This document shows, in pieces, positions 8,972 through 17,618 of a DNA stretch of 64,000 nucleotides; positions within the stretch are counted from its first letter, which is position 1, and each line of letters opens with the position of its first letter. Below the pieces are notes generated by a model. That model did not search any database. It saw nothing but the letters and a program-made list of their open reading frames with translations, and was not told where the DNA came from. This DNA is from Roseiflexus sp. RS-1 (GTDB lineage Bacteria > Chloroflexota > Chloroflexia > Chloroflexales > Roseiflexaceae): positions 3,224,001-3,288,000 of the forward strand of contig NC_009523.1 of NCBI RefSeq assembly GCF_000016665.1, in the 5' to 3' direction. A program made the translations under genes and the position numbers.

Positions 8972-10603
8972 TCATCCCTCCGGATTGATCAACGGTTTCG
9001 GGAAGACCTTCCCATACGGCTCTCCCCACCACTCCGCCAGTGAGCGCCCCTCGACAAAAATCTGCACCCCGGTGACACCCGGCAGCGTTGTCAGCGACTC
9101 GACCAGCGTGCGCACCGCAGCCGCACGATCCGCCGCCTCGGCGAACTGTGCGCTGAAATCGACGCGCACAACCCCCCGGTTGATCCCAATCGAGCGCAGT
9201 TCAGTCGTCGGCGGGATGGTGCGCTGCACCGCGTACTCATAGATCCCCGGTCCCTCGATCAGGGCGCGGACTGTCCCCTCCGCAACCTGACGCGTCTTCG
9301 GAACCATGCGAATGATGCGAATCGTGTGATACCCATCATTTGCCAGATAGTACGTCGGCAAAAATTCCGTCGCTGCATAATCGACCGGCAGATTGTCCGG
9401 GTTGAGCGGATTGACAACCGGACGGGCGATAGGACCGCTTCCGTTGATGCCGATGTTGGCGCCATTGACCTGGAACTGGACGCGATTGATCGTCTCGAAA
9501 TGGGTCAGCGTCAGCACAATCGAGTGCAACCCGCGCGGATCGCCGTTCAAGTGGGGCGGTCGGTCGAAGTTGACAGTTGCGAGTCCGTTGCTGATCGTGA
9601 TGCCCAACAACCGTGCCTGCGGATCGACCAGCCGTTCCAGACCATTGCGCGGACCTTCAATCAGCGCATTGATAGCGGCAGTCGCCACCTTGCGATCCTC
9701 AACTGGAACGAGCCGTTGAGTCGGAACGAATAGTGTGCCGGTTGCATCCCCGAAGTAGAGCCACAACCGCTCATTGCGCACGGTTGGCGCCGGTGGTCGC
9801 GGCGTTGCAGGAGGCGCCGTCGGCGGTGGCGGCGACGGCGGTGTCGTTGGAACAGCGGTTGGCGGCATGATAGTTGCCGTGGGCGTTGCGGTCGGTTGCG
9901 TCGGTTGAACCGTTGCGGTCACTCCAGGTGTGACCGGCAGCTGCGTCGGTTGAAGGGTCGGCGATGGAACAATCGTCGCACCTCCGGTCGGTTGGGTCGG
10001 CAACGCCGTTGGCACAAGAATGACCGGTTCCGGTGTCGGCGTGGGAGAAGGTTGAGGCGAGGGCGTACTGGTTGGCAGCGGCGTCGGCGTGGGAGGAACT
10101 GCCGTTGCCGTAGCCGACGGTGTTGGCTGCGGCGACGCCCCCTCCGTAGCAGTCGCCGTCTCCAGCGCACCGACCGCACCACCGCTCGTCGGTGATGCCA
10201 CAACGGTTGATGGCATCAGACCGCCGCCGGTGAGCGCCTGCCATCCTGCAACCGCATACACCAGGATAATGATTGCCAGCATCCCCAGCATCAGCGCATA
10301 GATCGCGCGGTCGCGCGGCGACAGCGTCCCCAACCATCCCCGCAGACCGCCGGGAGCGACAGTCGCTGCACCAGCGGGACTGATCGTTGCTGGCGTTGAG
10401 GGGATTGTTAAACCCATGTATAATGGGCATTGAACATGATTGCGAGACAGGCAGAAGGTGCTCTGATCCACCGGTATTTCGACCGGCTCGCCGCCAACAT
10501 AGCAGCGATGCTCCGGCGTTGGCGACGAGAAGCGAATAGCGCGGTTCTGCTTCAGACCGAGATATGGGCAATATCCCTGGCCAGTTGGCGGTGCTTCGCT
10601 CAT
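8972..10603 (-). CDS. Membrane-anchored protein with two GerMN domains
   Basis: A 543-residue protein. The cytoplasmic N-terminus has a four-cysteine motif (CPYLG at 12, HRCY at about 34, FCLS at about 50, CPLY at about 59). A membrane helix follows at about 94-116, then a long Pro/Thr-rich spacer (about 135-285) and two GerMN domains (about 293-400 and 425-530; motifs ALIEGP and GVVRVDFSAQF). GerMN occurs in Firmicute germination proteins but also in many non-sporing envelope proteins such as LpqB, so sporulation is not implied. The spacer would carry the domains away from the membrane. AAGGAG lies upstream of the ATG at 10603. Confidence 0.85.
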   Translation of the reverse strand: MSEAPPTGQGYCPYLGLKQNRAIRFSSPTPEHRCYVGGEPVEIPVDQSTFCLSRNHVQCPLYMGLTIPSTPATISPAGAATVAPGGLRGWLGTLSPRDRAIYALMLGMLAIIILVYAVAGWQALTGGGLMPSTVVASPTSGGAVGALETATATEGASPQPTPSATATAVPPTPTPLPTSTPSPQPSPTPTPEPVILVPTALPTQPTGGATIVPSPTLQPTQLPVTPGVTATVQPTQPTATPTATIMPPTAVPTTPPSPPPPTAPPATPRPPAPTVRNERLWLYFGDATGTLFVPTQRLVPVEDRKVATAAINALIEGPRNGLERLVDPQARLLGITISNGLATVNFDRPPHLNGDPRGLHSIVLTLTHFETINRVQFQVNGANIGINGSGPIARPVVNPLNPDNLPVDYAATEFLPTYYLANDGYHTIRIIRMVPKTRQVAEGTVRALIEGPGIYEYAVQRTIPPTTELRSIGINRGVVRVDFSAQFAEAADRAAAVRTLVESLTTLPGVTGVQIFVEGRSLAEWWGEPYGKVFPKPLINPEG

Positions 10604-10650
10604 GGCGCGCCGGGTCTCCTTGCACGCTGTGTGCTACGACGTTCAGGCGT

Positions 10651-10679
10651 ATTATAGGAGCGGGCAGAAGTTGACGCAA
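10651..10679 (-). promoter_or_regulatory. Sigma-70 promoter of the GerMN gene
   Basis: Minus-strand TTGCGT (10679-10674), a 17-base spacer and a perfect TATAAT (10656-10651), 48 bases before the start codon at 10603. Confidence 0.65.
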
Positions 10680-10749
10680 AGCCCTGGCATTAACGAAACC
10701 TTACAGCCAGGTTGCAGCTTGCTGTAACGCCCCACGAAAGCGCCCGGCG

Positions 10750-10758
10750 TGGTATCAT
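10750..10758 (+). promoter_or_regulatory. Extended -10 promoter of the phosphoesterase operon
   Basis: TGGTATCAT, an extended -10 (TGn-TATnnT), lies 54 bases before the ATG at 10813. No -35 is visible at 17 bases, which is normal for extended -10 promoters. The same TGGTA core recurs ahead of several other genes here. Confidence 0.5.
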
Positions 10759-10812
10759 GTCTGTCATGCCCTGTTGCCTGATACAGAGGGTTACGAGGAT
10801 AGACGTCTCTTT

Positions 10813-11547
10813 ATGCGCATCCTGATACTTTCGGATATTCACTCGAACATCGTGGCGCTCGAAACGGTTTTGTCCGCTGCCCGCTCTTTTGATACCGTCT
10901 GGAACCTTGGCGACACCATCGGGTACGGTCCGCGTCCCAATGAGTGTGTGGCAACGATCCGCACGGTGGCAAGTGTGATGCTTGCAGGGAATCACGACCT
11001 CGCCTGTCTGGGATTGCTGGATCTGAGCGACTTCAACCCGGACGCGCGCGCAGCGAATGTCTGGAACGGTGATCAACTGACGGACGACCACCGGATATTG
11101 CTGGAAGAACTCGAACCCATCCAGCCGATAGATGAGCGGTTCCTGGCGGCGCACGGCAGTCCGCGCGAGCCGATCTGGGAATATTTGCTGACCCGCTACC
11201 AGGCATTCGATAACTTCCGCCGGTTCGATCAGCAGGTCTGCCTGATCGGGCATTCGCACGTGCCGCTGATCTTTCAACTCACGCCTGAAGGTCGCTGCGA
11301 GGGACCGTCTTCCCCCGATAATGGCGCAACCCTGATGCTTAAACCCGGATTCCGGTATATCATTAACCCTGGCAGCGTCGGTCAACCACGTAATCAGGAT
11401 CCACGCGCTGCATTTGCGGTGTTTGACACATCAACCGACACGATCACATTTCACCGTGTTCAGTACGATGTTGGGAGAACCCAGCGCCAGATGCACGAGG
11501 CGCAGTTGCCCGCAGCGTTGATCACACGGCTGGAGTATGGCATCTGA
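10813..11547 (+). CDS. Calcineurin-like metallophosphoesterase
   Basis: A 244-residue cytoplasmic phosphoesterase of the YfcE/MJ0936 type. The metal-binding signature is complete: DIHSN (Asp8, His10), GDTIGYG (Asp at about 35), GNHD (about 60-63), AAHGS and GHSHVP. The product clan hydrolyses phosphodiesters or phosphomonoesters with two metals; the substrate is not predictable. ATG at 10813 opens the conserved MRILILSDIHSN start; an earlier in-frame TTG at 10774 adds nothing conserved. Its TGA overlaps the ATG of the aminotransferase by one base (TGATG), so the two are translationally coupled. Confidence 0.88.
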   Translation: MRILILSDIHSNIVALETVLSAARSFDTVWNLGDTIGYGPRPNECVATIRTVASVMLAGNHDLACLGLLDLSDFNPDARAANVWNGDQLTDDHRILLEELEPIQPIDERFLAAHGSPREPIWEYLLTRYQAFDNFRRFDQQVCLIGHSHVPLIFQLTPEGRCEGPSSPDNGATLMLKPGFRYIINPGSVGQPRNQDPRAAFAVFDTSTDTITFHRVQYDVGRTQRQMHEAQLPAALITRLEYGI

Positions 11548-12914
11548 TGTCGATCATCGAAACGTACATCCAGCGCCATCCCCGATCGCAGGCGCTGTTC
11601 GATCAGGCGCAGACCCTTTTTCCCAGCGGCGTCACCCACGACGGACGCTATGTAACGCCATTCCCCCTCTACGTTGAGCGGTGTGCAGGCGCACGCAAAT
11701 GGGATGTCGATGGCAATGAACTGATCGACTACTGGATGGGGCACGGCGCGCTGTTGCTCGGTCATGGGCATCCAGCGATCGTTGCAGCGGTGCAACGCCA
11801 GATGGAGCGTGGCGTTCATTACGGCGCCGAACACGAACTCAGCCTGCGATGGGCGCACCTGATCAAGCGTCTCTTTACCGGCATCGAACAGGTGCGCTTC
11901 ACCGCGTCCGGCACCGAAGCTACCATGATGGCGCTGCGTCTGGCACGCGCTTACACCGCCAAACCGATTATCATTCGCTTTGCCGGTCATTACCACGGCT
12001 GGCACGACATGCTGGCGCGCGATACGACGGATGACACCCTGCCGGTCGGGTTGCTCGACGGATTGGCCGGGTCGACCATTGTCGTCCCGACCGATCTCAC
12101 GTATGTCGAAGATGTCCTGCGCAAACGCAGCGATGTGGCAGCCGTCATTCTCGAACCGACCGGCGCATCGTATGGCGCCGTTCCGTTGCCCGCCGGATTT
12201 CTGCGCGATCTCCGGCAGTTGACCTGGAAGTATGGCGTGCTGTTGATCTGCGATGAAATCGTCACCGGGTTTCGTGTTGCGCCGGGTGGCGCACAACAGC
12301 GCGAAGGGGTCGTTGCCGACCTGACCACCCTGGCGAAGGTGATGGCAGGCGGGTTGCCGGGCGGCGCTGTTGGCGGGCGCGCCGATATCTTGAAACATCT
12401 GGCGTTTGGCGATGCTGAATGGAACCAGGAACGCAAAATTCGTCACTTTGGCACATTCAACGCAGCGCCGCTCGCGGCTGCCGCCGGGATCGCAATGCTC
12501 GAAATTGTGGCTGATGGCGCGCCCTGTGCATATGCCGCCACGCTGGGTGAGACCCTCGTTGCCAGTATGAATGCCGAAATCCGGAAGCGTCGTCTGGTCG
12601 GATGGGCAGCCTATGGCGACGGATCGATCATCCATGTTGTCGCCGGATGTTCCAACGGTTTCACCGCTGGCGAACTCGACCCGCGCACACCGACCGATGA
12701 ACTGAAACGTGGCGGCGATCCGCGCCTGGTGCACCTGCTACGCCTCGGCATGATCAATCACGGCGTCGATCTCATGCGCGGGCGCAGCGGTTTCCTTTCG
12801 GCAGCGCACACATCCGCCGATGTCGCTGCCACAATCGCAGCATTCGCCGCCACACTCGATGCGATCGGCGAACCCGACGCACAACCGCAACCCGGCGTCA
12901 GCCGACAGAGATGA
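11547..12914 (+). CDS. Class III aminotransferase, glutamate-1-semialdehyde aminomutase-like
   Basis: A 455-residue PLP enzyme. The Schiff-base Lys264 lies in AKVMAGGLPGGAVGG, a HemL-type signature, with SGTEATMMALRLARAY (about 113) and CDEIVTGFR (about 236) for cofactor binding. HemL converts glutamate-1-semialdehyde to 5-aminolevulinate, but the length is somewhat above the usual 430, and the C-terminal tail is proline-rich. It may therefore be an omega-transaminase of the same subfamily rather than the tetrapyrrole enzyme. It is coupled to the phosphoesterase upstream and ends 15 bases before rsmD. Confidence 0.85.
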   Translation: MSIIETYIQRHPRSQALFDQAQTLFPSGVTHDGRYVTPFPLYVERCAGARKWDVDGNELIDYWMGHGALLLGHGHPAIVAAVQRQMERGVHYGAEHELSLRWAHLIKRLFTGIEQVRFTASGTEATMMALRLARAYTAKPIIIRFAGHYHGWHDMLARDTTDDTLPVGLLDGLAGSTIVVPTDLTYVEDVLRKRSDVAAVILEPTGASYGAVPLPAGFLRDLRQLTWKYGVLLICDEIVTGFRVAPGGAQQREGVVADLTTLAKVMAGGLPGGAVGGRADILKHLAFGDAEWNQERKIRHFGTFNAAPLAAAAGIAMLEIVADGAPCAYAATLGETLVASMNAEIRKRRLVGWAAYGDGSIIHVVAGCSNGFTAGELDPRTPTDELKRGGDPRLVHLLRLGMINHGVDLMRGRSGFLSAAHTSADVAATIAAFAATLDAIGEPDAQPQPGVSRQR

Positions 12915-12929
12915 TCGACGGGATAAACC

Positions 12930-13547
12930 ATGCGTGTGATTACCGGTACAGCAAAAGGGCATCGCCTGAAGGCGCCGAAGGGTCTGGGCACCCGCCCCAT
13001 GCTGGATCGGGTGAAGGAAGCGCTCTTTTCCGTTCTTGAAGGGTACGGACCGATTCGTGGGCGGGTGCTCGACCTGTACGCTGGCACCGGAGCACTCGGC
13101 ATCGAATGTCTCTCCCGTGGCGCCTCGTGGGCCGACTTCGTCGAACACAAGGCGCATGTCTGCCAGATCATTCGCGAAAACCTGGAACATACCCGCCTGG
13201 CGGATCGCGCACGCGTCTTTCAGATGCCGGTCGAGCGTTTCCTGCATCGGCAAGGTCCCCATGAGAAATATGATATAATCATTATGGACCCGCCCTATGC
13301 CGATCCTGCAATTGAAGCGACGATTTGCGCCGTGCATGATGCCGACCTTCTGAAAGATACCGGTCTCCTGGTGGTCGGTCACTCGCCGCGTGTTGAACTC
13401 GACGATCGCTACCAGCGTTTCCACCGCCGTAAATTCCGCCGTCTGGGGGATTCGTGCTTCTCAATCTACGACCTGGCGACGGACGACGCTGCCGACCGGT
13501 CTGGTGAGACGCACGATCAGTCTGTTCTGCCATCGACCGACGGTTGA
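12930..13547 (+). CDS. rsmD: 16S rRNA (guanine(966)-N2)-methyltransferase RsmD
   Basis: A 205-residue SAM-dependent methyltransferase that modifies G966 of 16S rRNA in the small subunit. MRVITGTAKGHRLKAPKG is the family N-terminus; LDLYAGTGALGIE (about 48-60) binds SAM; MDPPYADP (about 118) is the catalytic NPPY-type motif. Length is slightly over the usual 185 because of a polar C-terminal tail. It is followed by coaD, the commonest bacterial rsmD neighbour, which supports the assignment. Confidence 0.93.
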   Translation: MRVITGTAKGHRLKAPKGLGTRPMLDRVKEALFSVLEGYGPIRGRVLDLYAGTGALGIECLSRGASWADFVEHKAHVCQIIRENLEHTRLADRARVFQMPVERFLHRQGPHEKYDIIIMDPPYADPAIEATICAVHDADLLKDTGLLVVGHSPRVELDDRYQRFHRRKFRRLGDSCFSIYDLATDDAADRSGETHDQSVLPSTDG

Positions 13548-13612
13548 CCGACGGTTGATCGAACGATGCAGCGTTCTGCGAATCCTTGTTGCATCAGTGA
13601 AGGAGAGAAGGG

Positions 13613-14095
13613 GTGACGATCGCAGTCTATCCAGGAAGCTTCGATCCCGTTACCAATGGTCATCTCGATATTGCTGCGCGTGCGTCGCGCATTTTCGATA
13701 CGGTCATCATGGCCGTCTTTGATCGCCCCAATAAACAGTTGCTCTTCAGCACAGAAGAACGAGTAGCCCTGCTGCGCGAATCGACCCGTCACCTTCCGCG
13801 TGTCAAAGTTGATACCTATTCGACATTGACCGTTGATTATGTGCGCAGCGTCGGCGCGTCGGTCATCGTGCGCGGGATGCGCGCCGTCGGCGACTTTGAG
13901 GCAGAGTTTCAACTGGCGCAGATCAATCAAACGCTGGCGCCCGACATCGATATCGTCCTGTTTATGGCGAGTCATCGCTACACCTTCTTCAGTTCGAGCA
14001 CCGTGCGTGAAATTGCGTCACTTGGCGGTGATGTGTCCTGGCTGGTTCCCGGTCCCGTCGTGGAAGCGCTGAAACGCGCATATGGCAGGAGGTGA
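13613..14095 (+). CDS. coaD: Phosphopantetheine adenylyltransferase
   Basis: A 160-residue enzyme for the fourth step of coenzyme A synthesis, joining ATP and 4'-phosphopantetheine to give dephospho-CoA. The nucleotidyltransferase motif YPGSFDPVTNGHLDI (residues 6-20) and SSSTVREIASLGGDVS (about 128-143) are intact, and length is typical. It starts at GTG 13613 behind AAGGAGAGAAGG. Its 3' end (AGG AGG TGA) doubles as the ribosome-binding site of the next gene. Confidence 0.96.
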   Translation: MTIAVYPGSFDPVTNGHLDIAARASRIFDTVIMAVFDRPNKQLLFSTEERVALLRESTRHLPRVKVDTYSTLTVDYVRSVGASVIVRGMRAVGDFEAEFQLAQINQTLAPDIDIVLFMASHRYTFFSSSTVREIASLGGDVSWLVPGPVVEALKRAYGRR

Positions 14096-14101
14096 TGGGC
14101 C

Positions 14102-14536
14102 ATCGAACTGGATCAGTTGATCGATGAACTGGAAGATGTGATTGCCGAAGGCAAACGGGTGCCGTTTAGCGGTCGGTTGCTGATCGACGAAGATCGCGTG
14201 CTCGACATTATCGACCGGATGCGGGTGGCGATCCCTGAGGAGTTGCGTCAGGCGCGCCGGATCATCAACGAACAGGAGCGCCTGATCCGTGAGGCGCAGG
14301 AACGGGTGCAGCAGGTGCTGCACGAGCAGGGGTTGCTGGAGGCAATCGAAGCTGAACGTGCGCGACTGCTAGAACAGGCGGAGCGCGAGGCGCGCGCCGT
14401 GCGGGCTGGCGCCGATGAGTATGCGCGCCAGGTGCTCGAAGAACTCGAACAGCGCCTGCTGAAAGTCATTACCAGCGTGCAGAACGGTCTCCAGGAACTG
14501 GGAGCAGCGCGTGAGCCGCATTCTTCCGGCAGGTGA
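14102..14536 (+). CDS. Coiled-coil (DivIVA-like) protein of the coaD neighbourhood
   Basis: A 144-residue highly charged protein, mostly one long coiled coil (about 50-140, rich in Glu, Arg, Ala). Similar short coiled-coil proteins follow coaD in Actinobacteria and Chloroflexota, with a conserved GKRVPFSGRLLIDEDRVLD segment; their function is unknown, and some resemble DivIVA or F0 subunit b. The start is odd: a perfect AGGAGG (14087-14092) is followed nine bases later by ATC (14102), in frame with the conserved region. The first standard start, TTG at 14117, is 24 bases from that site. I therefore place the start at the rare AUC, with TTG 14117 as the alternative. Confidence 0.75.
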   Translation: MELDQLIDELEDVIAEGKRVPFSGRLLIDEDRVLDIIDRMRVAIPEELRQARRIINEQERLIREAQERVQQVLHEQGLLEAIEAERARLLEQAEREARAVRAGADEYARQVLEELEQRLLKVITSVQNGLQELGAAREPHSSGR

Positions 14537-14543
14537 TCATCCC

Positions 14544-14572
14544 TTGACAACGCGGCGTCGCTGACCTATAAT
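14544..14572 (+). promoter_or_regulatory. Consensus sigma-70 promoter of the yceD-rpmF unit
   Basis: Perfect TTGACA (14544-14549), 17-base spacer and perfect TATAAT (14567-14572), 31 bases before the yceD start. This is the strongest promoter in the window, in keeping with ribosomal-protein output. Confidence 0.88.
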
Positions 14573-14603
14573 GCAGCCCCTGTGAGCGCAGAAGGCGCTA
14601 TCG

Positions 14604-15152
14604 ATGCACATGTCAAAACCGACCACAGATCTGAAGTTCAACGTCGCTCAACTGCTCCGCGAGTATGTCGGCGGGTCGCGCAGATACGACTTTACCGAGC
14701 CGGTCCTGCGTCTCGACGATGTGCTCGAAATGCGCGACGTCGTCGGCGCGGTGCGATTTACCCGCACCGCCAGTGGTGTCCTGGTCGATGTGCATGCTCG
14801 CGGAACCGTGGTGATGGAGTGCGTCCGCTGCCTCAATCCCGCCGTCCAGCATATTGAGGTGCGCTTCCGGGACGAGTTTCACTCACGGATCGACGTGACG
14901 ACTGGCACGCCGCTGCCGCAACCCGATGAGGAAGACCCGTTCTACCTCGATGAGTTGCATATGGCGGATGTCGGTGAGATGCTGCGCGAGTATGTGCTGC
15001 TCGAACTGCCGATGCAGCCGCTCTGCCGTCCCGACTGTCGCGGTCTCTGCCCGGAGTGTGGTGCAGATTTGAATGTCGAGCAGTGTTCATGCGGCAGCAC
15101 CAGCATTGATGAACGGTTCGCCGCGTTGCGTGCACTGCTGAAGCCAGAGTAG
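14604..15152 (+). CDS. yceD: YceD/DUF177 family protein
   Basis: A 182-residue protein of the DUF177 family. Homologues are linked to 23S rRNA accumulation and are nearly always next to rpmF, as here. Features seen are ECVRCLNP in the middle and the C-terminal zinc-type cluster CRPDCRGLCPECGADLN plus CSCG, followed by DERFAALRALL. ATG at 14604 or the in-frame ATG at 14610 could be the start. The gene begins a new transcription unit at the consensus promoter upstream. Confidence 0.9.
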   Translation: MHMSKPTTDLKFNVAQLLREYVGGSRRYDFTEPVLRLDDVLEMRDVVGAVRFTRTASGVLVDVHARGTVVMECVRCLNPAVQHIEVRFRDEFHSRIDVTTGTPLPQPDEEDPFYLDELHMADVGEMLREYVLLELPMQPLCRPDCRGLCPECGADLNVEQCSCGSTSIDERFAALRALLKPE

Positions 15153-15179
15153 TTGTCTATCGAGAAGGTGAAGTCTATC

Positions 15180-15377
15180 ATGGGCGCCGTACCAAAAACC
15201 AAAGTCTCTCGCCACCGACGCGGCAATCGCCGCCAGCATCAGCGGATCGCCATGCCGACGCTCGTGCCCTGCACGCGCTGTGGCGCGTTAATGCGCGCCC
15301 ATTATGTCTGCAAATCGTGCGGCTACTACCGGGGCCGCCTGGTTATCGAACCAAAGAGCGAAGCCGGGGAGGAATAA
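15180..15377 (+). CDS. rpmF: 50S ribosomal protein L32
   Basis: A 65-residue large-subunit ribosomal protein. The N-terminus GAVPKTKVSRHRRGNRRQHQR is the L32 signature, and the CTRCG and CKSCG pairs form the zinc ribbon of the cysteine-containing (C+) form of L32. ATG at 15180 has GAGAAGGTGAAG upstream. Length is standard. It is co-transcribed with yceD and ends 22 bases before a strong terminator hairpin. Confidence 0.96.
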   Translation: MGAVPKTKVSRHRRGNRRQHQRIAMPTLVPCTRCGALMRAHYVCKSCGYYRGRLVIEPKSEAGEE

Positions 15378-15399
15378 CACATCACGGGCGTGTCGTGAC

Positions 15400-15441
15400 G
15401 GGTTATTGACCTGCCATCCTGGCGCGTCAGTAACCCTTTTT
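15400..15441 (+). terminator. Intrinsic terminator after rpmF
   Basis: GGGTTATTGAC (15400-15410) pairs with GTCAGTAACCC (15426-15436) as an 11-bp stem with one T-G pair, directly followed by TTTTT (15437-15441). It separates rpmF from fabH, genes that are often co-transcribed elsewhere, so fabH probably depends on readthrough or its own promoter. Confidence 0.8.
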
Positions 15442-15458
15442 GTATTATCGAGGCGAGT

Positions 15459-16448
15459 ATGGCGAACTACGCAGCGATGACAGGTTGGGGCATGGCGGTT
15501 CCTGAACGTGTGCTGACGAATGCCGATCTTGAACGAATAGTCGAAACATCCGACGAGTGGATTCAAACCCGCACCGGTATTCGTGAACGCCGGGTTGCAG
15601 GTCCCGGCGAATATACGTCCACGCTGTCAATCGCAGCCGGACGCGCCGCCCTTGAGCGCGCCGGTCTCGACGCCGCTCAGATCGATACGGTCATCCTGGC
15701 AACCTGCACGCCCGACCGGCCATTCCCGGCAACCGCCTGCACCATCCAGGCGGGCATCGGTGCGCGCCGCGCCGCCGCCTTCGATCTCGTAGCAGCGTGC
15801 AGCGGCTTCGTCTATGGCTTGAACGTGGCAACCAGCATGATCCGCAGCGGCGCGGCGCGCAATGTGCTCTTCGTTGCCTGCGATATCTTCACCCACTTCA
15901 TCAACTGGAACGACCGCAATACCTGTGTGCTGTTCGGCGATGGCGCAGGCGCCGTGGTGCTCCAACCCTCCGATGAACCGGCAGGGCTGATTTCGTGCGT
16001 GCTCGGCGCCGATGGCGAACAGGAAGACCTGATGGCGGTCGATGCCGGCGGAACGCGCCTCCCCGCGACACCGGAACTCCTCGAACAGGGACGTCAGTAT
16101 GTCTATATGAACGGGCGCGAGATCTTCAAGCACGCCGTGCGGGAAATGGCAGCCTCCTCCCTGGAAGCGATCCGTGTCGCCGGTCTGTCCCCTGATGATA
16201 TTGCACTGGTTGTCCCGCATCAGGCAAACCTGCGCATCATCGAGGCAACTGCCAGACGCCTCGAAGTGCCGATGGAGCGCGTGTTCGTCAACCTTGACCG
16301 CTACGGCAATACCTCTGCCGCCAGCGTCCCGATTGCACTTGTCGAAGCAGTCGAGCAGCAGCGACTGCGCAAGGGAGACTATGCGCTCCTCACTGCGTTT
16401 GGCGGGGGTCTTACCTGGGCGTCGGCGGTGATCCGCTGGACTGCCTGA
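15459..16448 (+). CDS. fabH: 3-oxoacyl-ACP synthase III
   Basis: A 329-residue condensing enzyme that starts fatty-acid synthesis from acyl-CoA and malonyl-ACP. The catalytic triad is complete: Cys114 in VAACSGFVYG, His254 in VPHQANLRII and Asn284 in RYGNTSAAS. Length and the GWGMAVPERVLTN start are typical. ATG at 15459 follows GAGGCGAGT. The order yceD-rpmF-fabH is the classic arrangement, though plsX is missing. It converges with the amidoligase cluster 30 bases away. Confidence 0.95.
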   Translation: MANYAAMTGWGMAVPERVLTNADLERIVETSDEWIQTRTGIRERRVAGPGEYTSTLSIAAGRAALERAGLDAAQIDTVILATCTPDRPFPATACTIQAGIGARRAAAFDLVAACSGFVYGLNVATSMIRSGAARNVLFVACDIFTHFINWNDRNTCVLFGDGAGAVVLQPSDEPAGLISCVLGADGEQEDLMAVDAGGTRLPATPELLEQGRQYVYMNGREIFKHAVREMAASSLEAIRVAGLSPDDIALVVPHQANLRIIEATARRLEVPMERVFVNLDRYGNTSAASVPIALVEAVEQQRLRKGDYALLTAFGGGLTWASAVIRWTA

Positions 16449-16478
16449 AGATCACGGGCAGTGCAACCTGCAAACCCT

Positions 16479-17618
16479 TCACGCCTGATACGCTGGCACT
16501 CCCTCCAGCGTCTCGACAATCAGGTTATCAACGACTGCGTTCAGGTCGTTGGTTTCGCGGAAGACCGCCAGCTGGCGGTCGGCGCTTGAGCCGCCTTCCG
16601 CAATCTTCAACAGGTATTCGACTTCCTGGCGACTCCCCAGTTCATCGAGCACTTCGTCAACGAAGGCGACCAGTTCGTACATCAGCGCCCTGGCATCCAC
16701 CTCGGCGCGTTTGCCGAAATCGATCAGTTTACCATCCAGACCCCAGCGCTGCGCCCGCCACTTGTTCTCCATAATGACGGCGCGGCGGTAGACGCGAAAG
16801 GTGGTATTCTCAGAAAACATGAGATGCAGTTTGACGGTCAGCGCCTGCATCAGCGCCGCAAGCGCAATGCACTCGTCGACCCGCGTCGCAGCGTCACAAA
16901 CGCGGAATTCGAGCGTACCAAAATAGGGGTGCGGGCGCAGGTCCCAGTAGATTTTCTTCGCGTCGTCGATGCAGTTGGTTCGGATCAGCAGGTTCACATA
17001 GTTGTGAAACTCGGCGGCTGAATGGAAACTGGGCGGAATGCCGGTGCGCGGAAAGTTTGCGAAGAGCGCCGAGCGGTACGACTTGAAGCCGGTATTCCGC
17101 CCCATCCAGAACGGCGATGACGTCGAGAGCGCCAGGATGTGGGGCAGGAAGTAACGCGCGACATTCATCAACTCGATGGCGACCTCATCGTCCGGCATGC
17201 CGACGTGGACGTGCATGCCAAAGATGAGCAACTGCAACGCGAGTTGCTGCATCTCTTCCACCACGCCCTTGTAACGCTCAAATGGGGTGATCTCCTGACT
17301 CATCCAGGATGAGATCGGGTGAGTTCCGGCGGAAATGATCGTCAACCCATGCTGACGGGCAAGACCGGCGATGATGCTGCGCAAGCGCACCACTTCGGCG
17401 CGCGCCTCCTGGATCGTGCGGCATGGATGGGTTCCGACTTCCACCATGCTCTGGTGCAGTTCCGGTTTGATCTGCTCGCGCAGGATCATCTTCCCGCGAT
17501 CAAGGATCTGCGTAATGTACGAGCGCAGTTCACGGGTCTGCGGATCAACGACCTGATACTCTTCCTCAATGCCAAGCGTGAATGGAAAATCGGGCGACGC
17601 GGGATTATACGACGTCAT
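16479..17618 (-). CDS. Carboxylate-amine ligase, GCS2/YbdK family
   Basis: A 379-residue ATP-dependent ligase of the glutamate-cysteine ligase 2 family, which joins a carboxylate to an amine through an acyl phosphate. LGIEEEYQVVDPQTREL (about 15-31) is the family signature, with GMHVHVGMPDDE (about 135) and GTLEFRVCDAATRVDE (about 240) for metal and substrate binding. YbdK shows weak gamma-glutamylcysteine synthetase activity, but the true substrate of most members is unknown. The ATG at 17618 overlaps the stop of the upstream ATP-grasp gene (ATGA) and has GGAGAGGGG before it, so it is co-translated. It is the last gene of a four-gene cluster. Confidence 0.9.
   Translation of the reverse strand: MTSYNPASPDFPFTLGIEEEYQVVDPQTRELRSYITQILDRGKMILREQIKPELHQSMVEVGTHPCRTIQEARAEVVRLRSIIAGLARQHGLTIISAGTHPISSWMSQEITPFERYKGVVEEMQQLALQLLIFGMHVHVGMPDDEVAIELMNVARYFLPHILALSTSSPFWMGRNTGFKSYRSALFANFPRTGIPPSFHSAAEFHNYVNLLIRTNCIDDAKKIYWDLRPHPYFGTLEFRVCDAATRVDECIALAALMQALTVKLHLMFSENTTFRVYRRAVIMENKWRAQRWGLDGKLIDFGKRAEVDARALMYELVAFVDEVLDELGSRQEVEYLLKIAEGGSSADRQLAVFRETNDLNAVVDNLIVETLEGVPAYQA

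Noticed and set aside
8972-10603. Sporulation function from the GerMN domains
   Set aside because: GerMN is common in non-sporing envelope proteins and no other spore gene is present.
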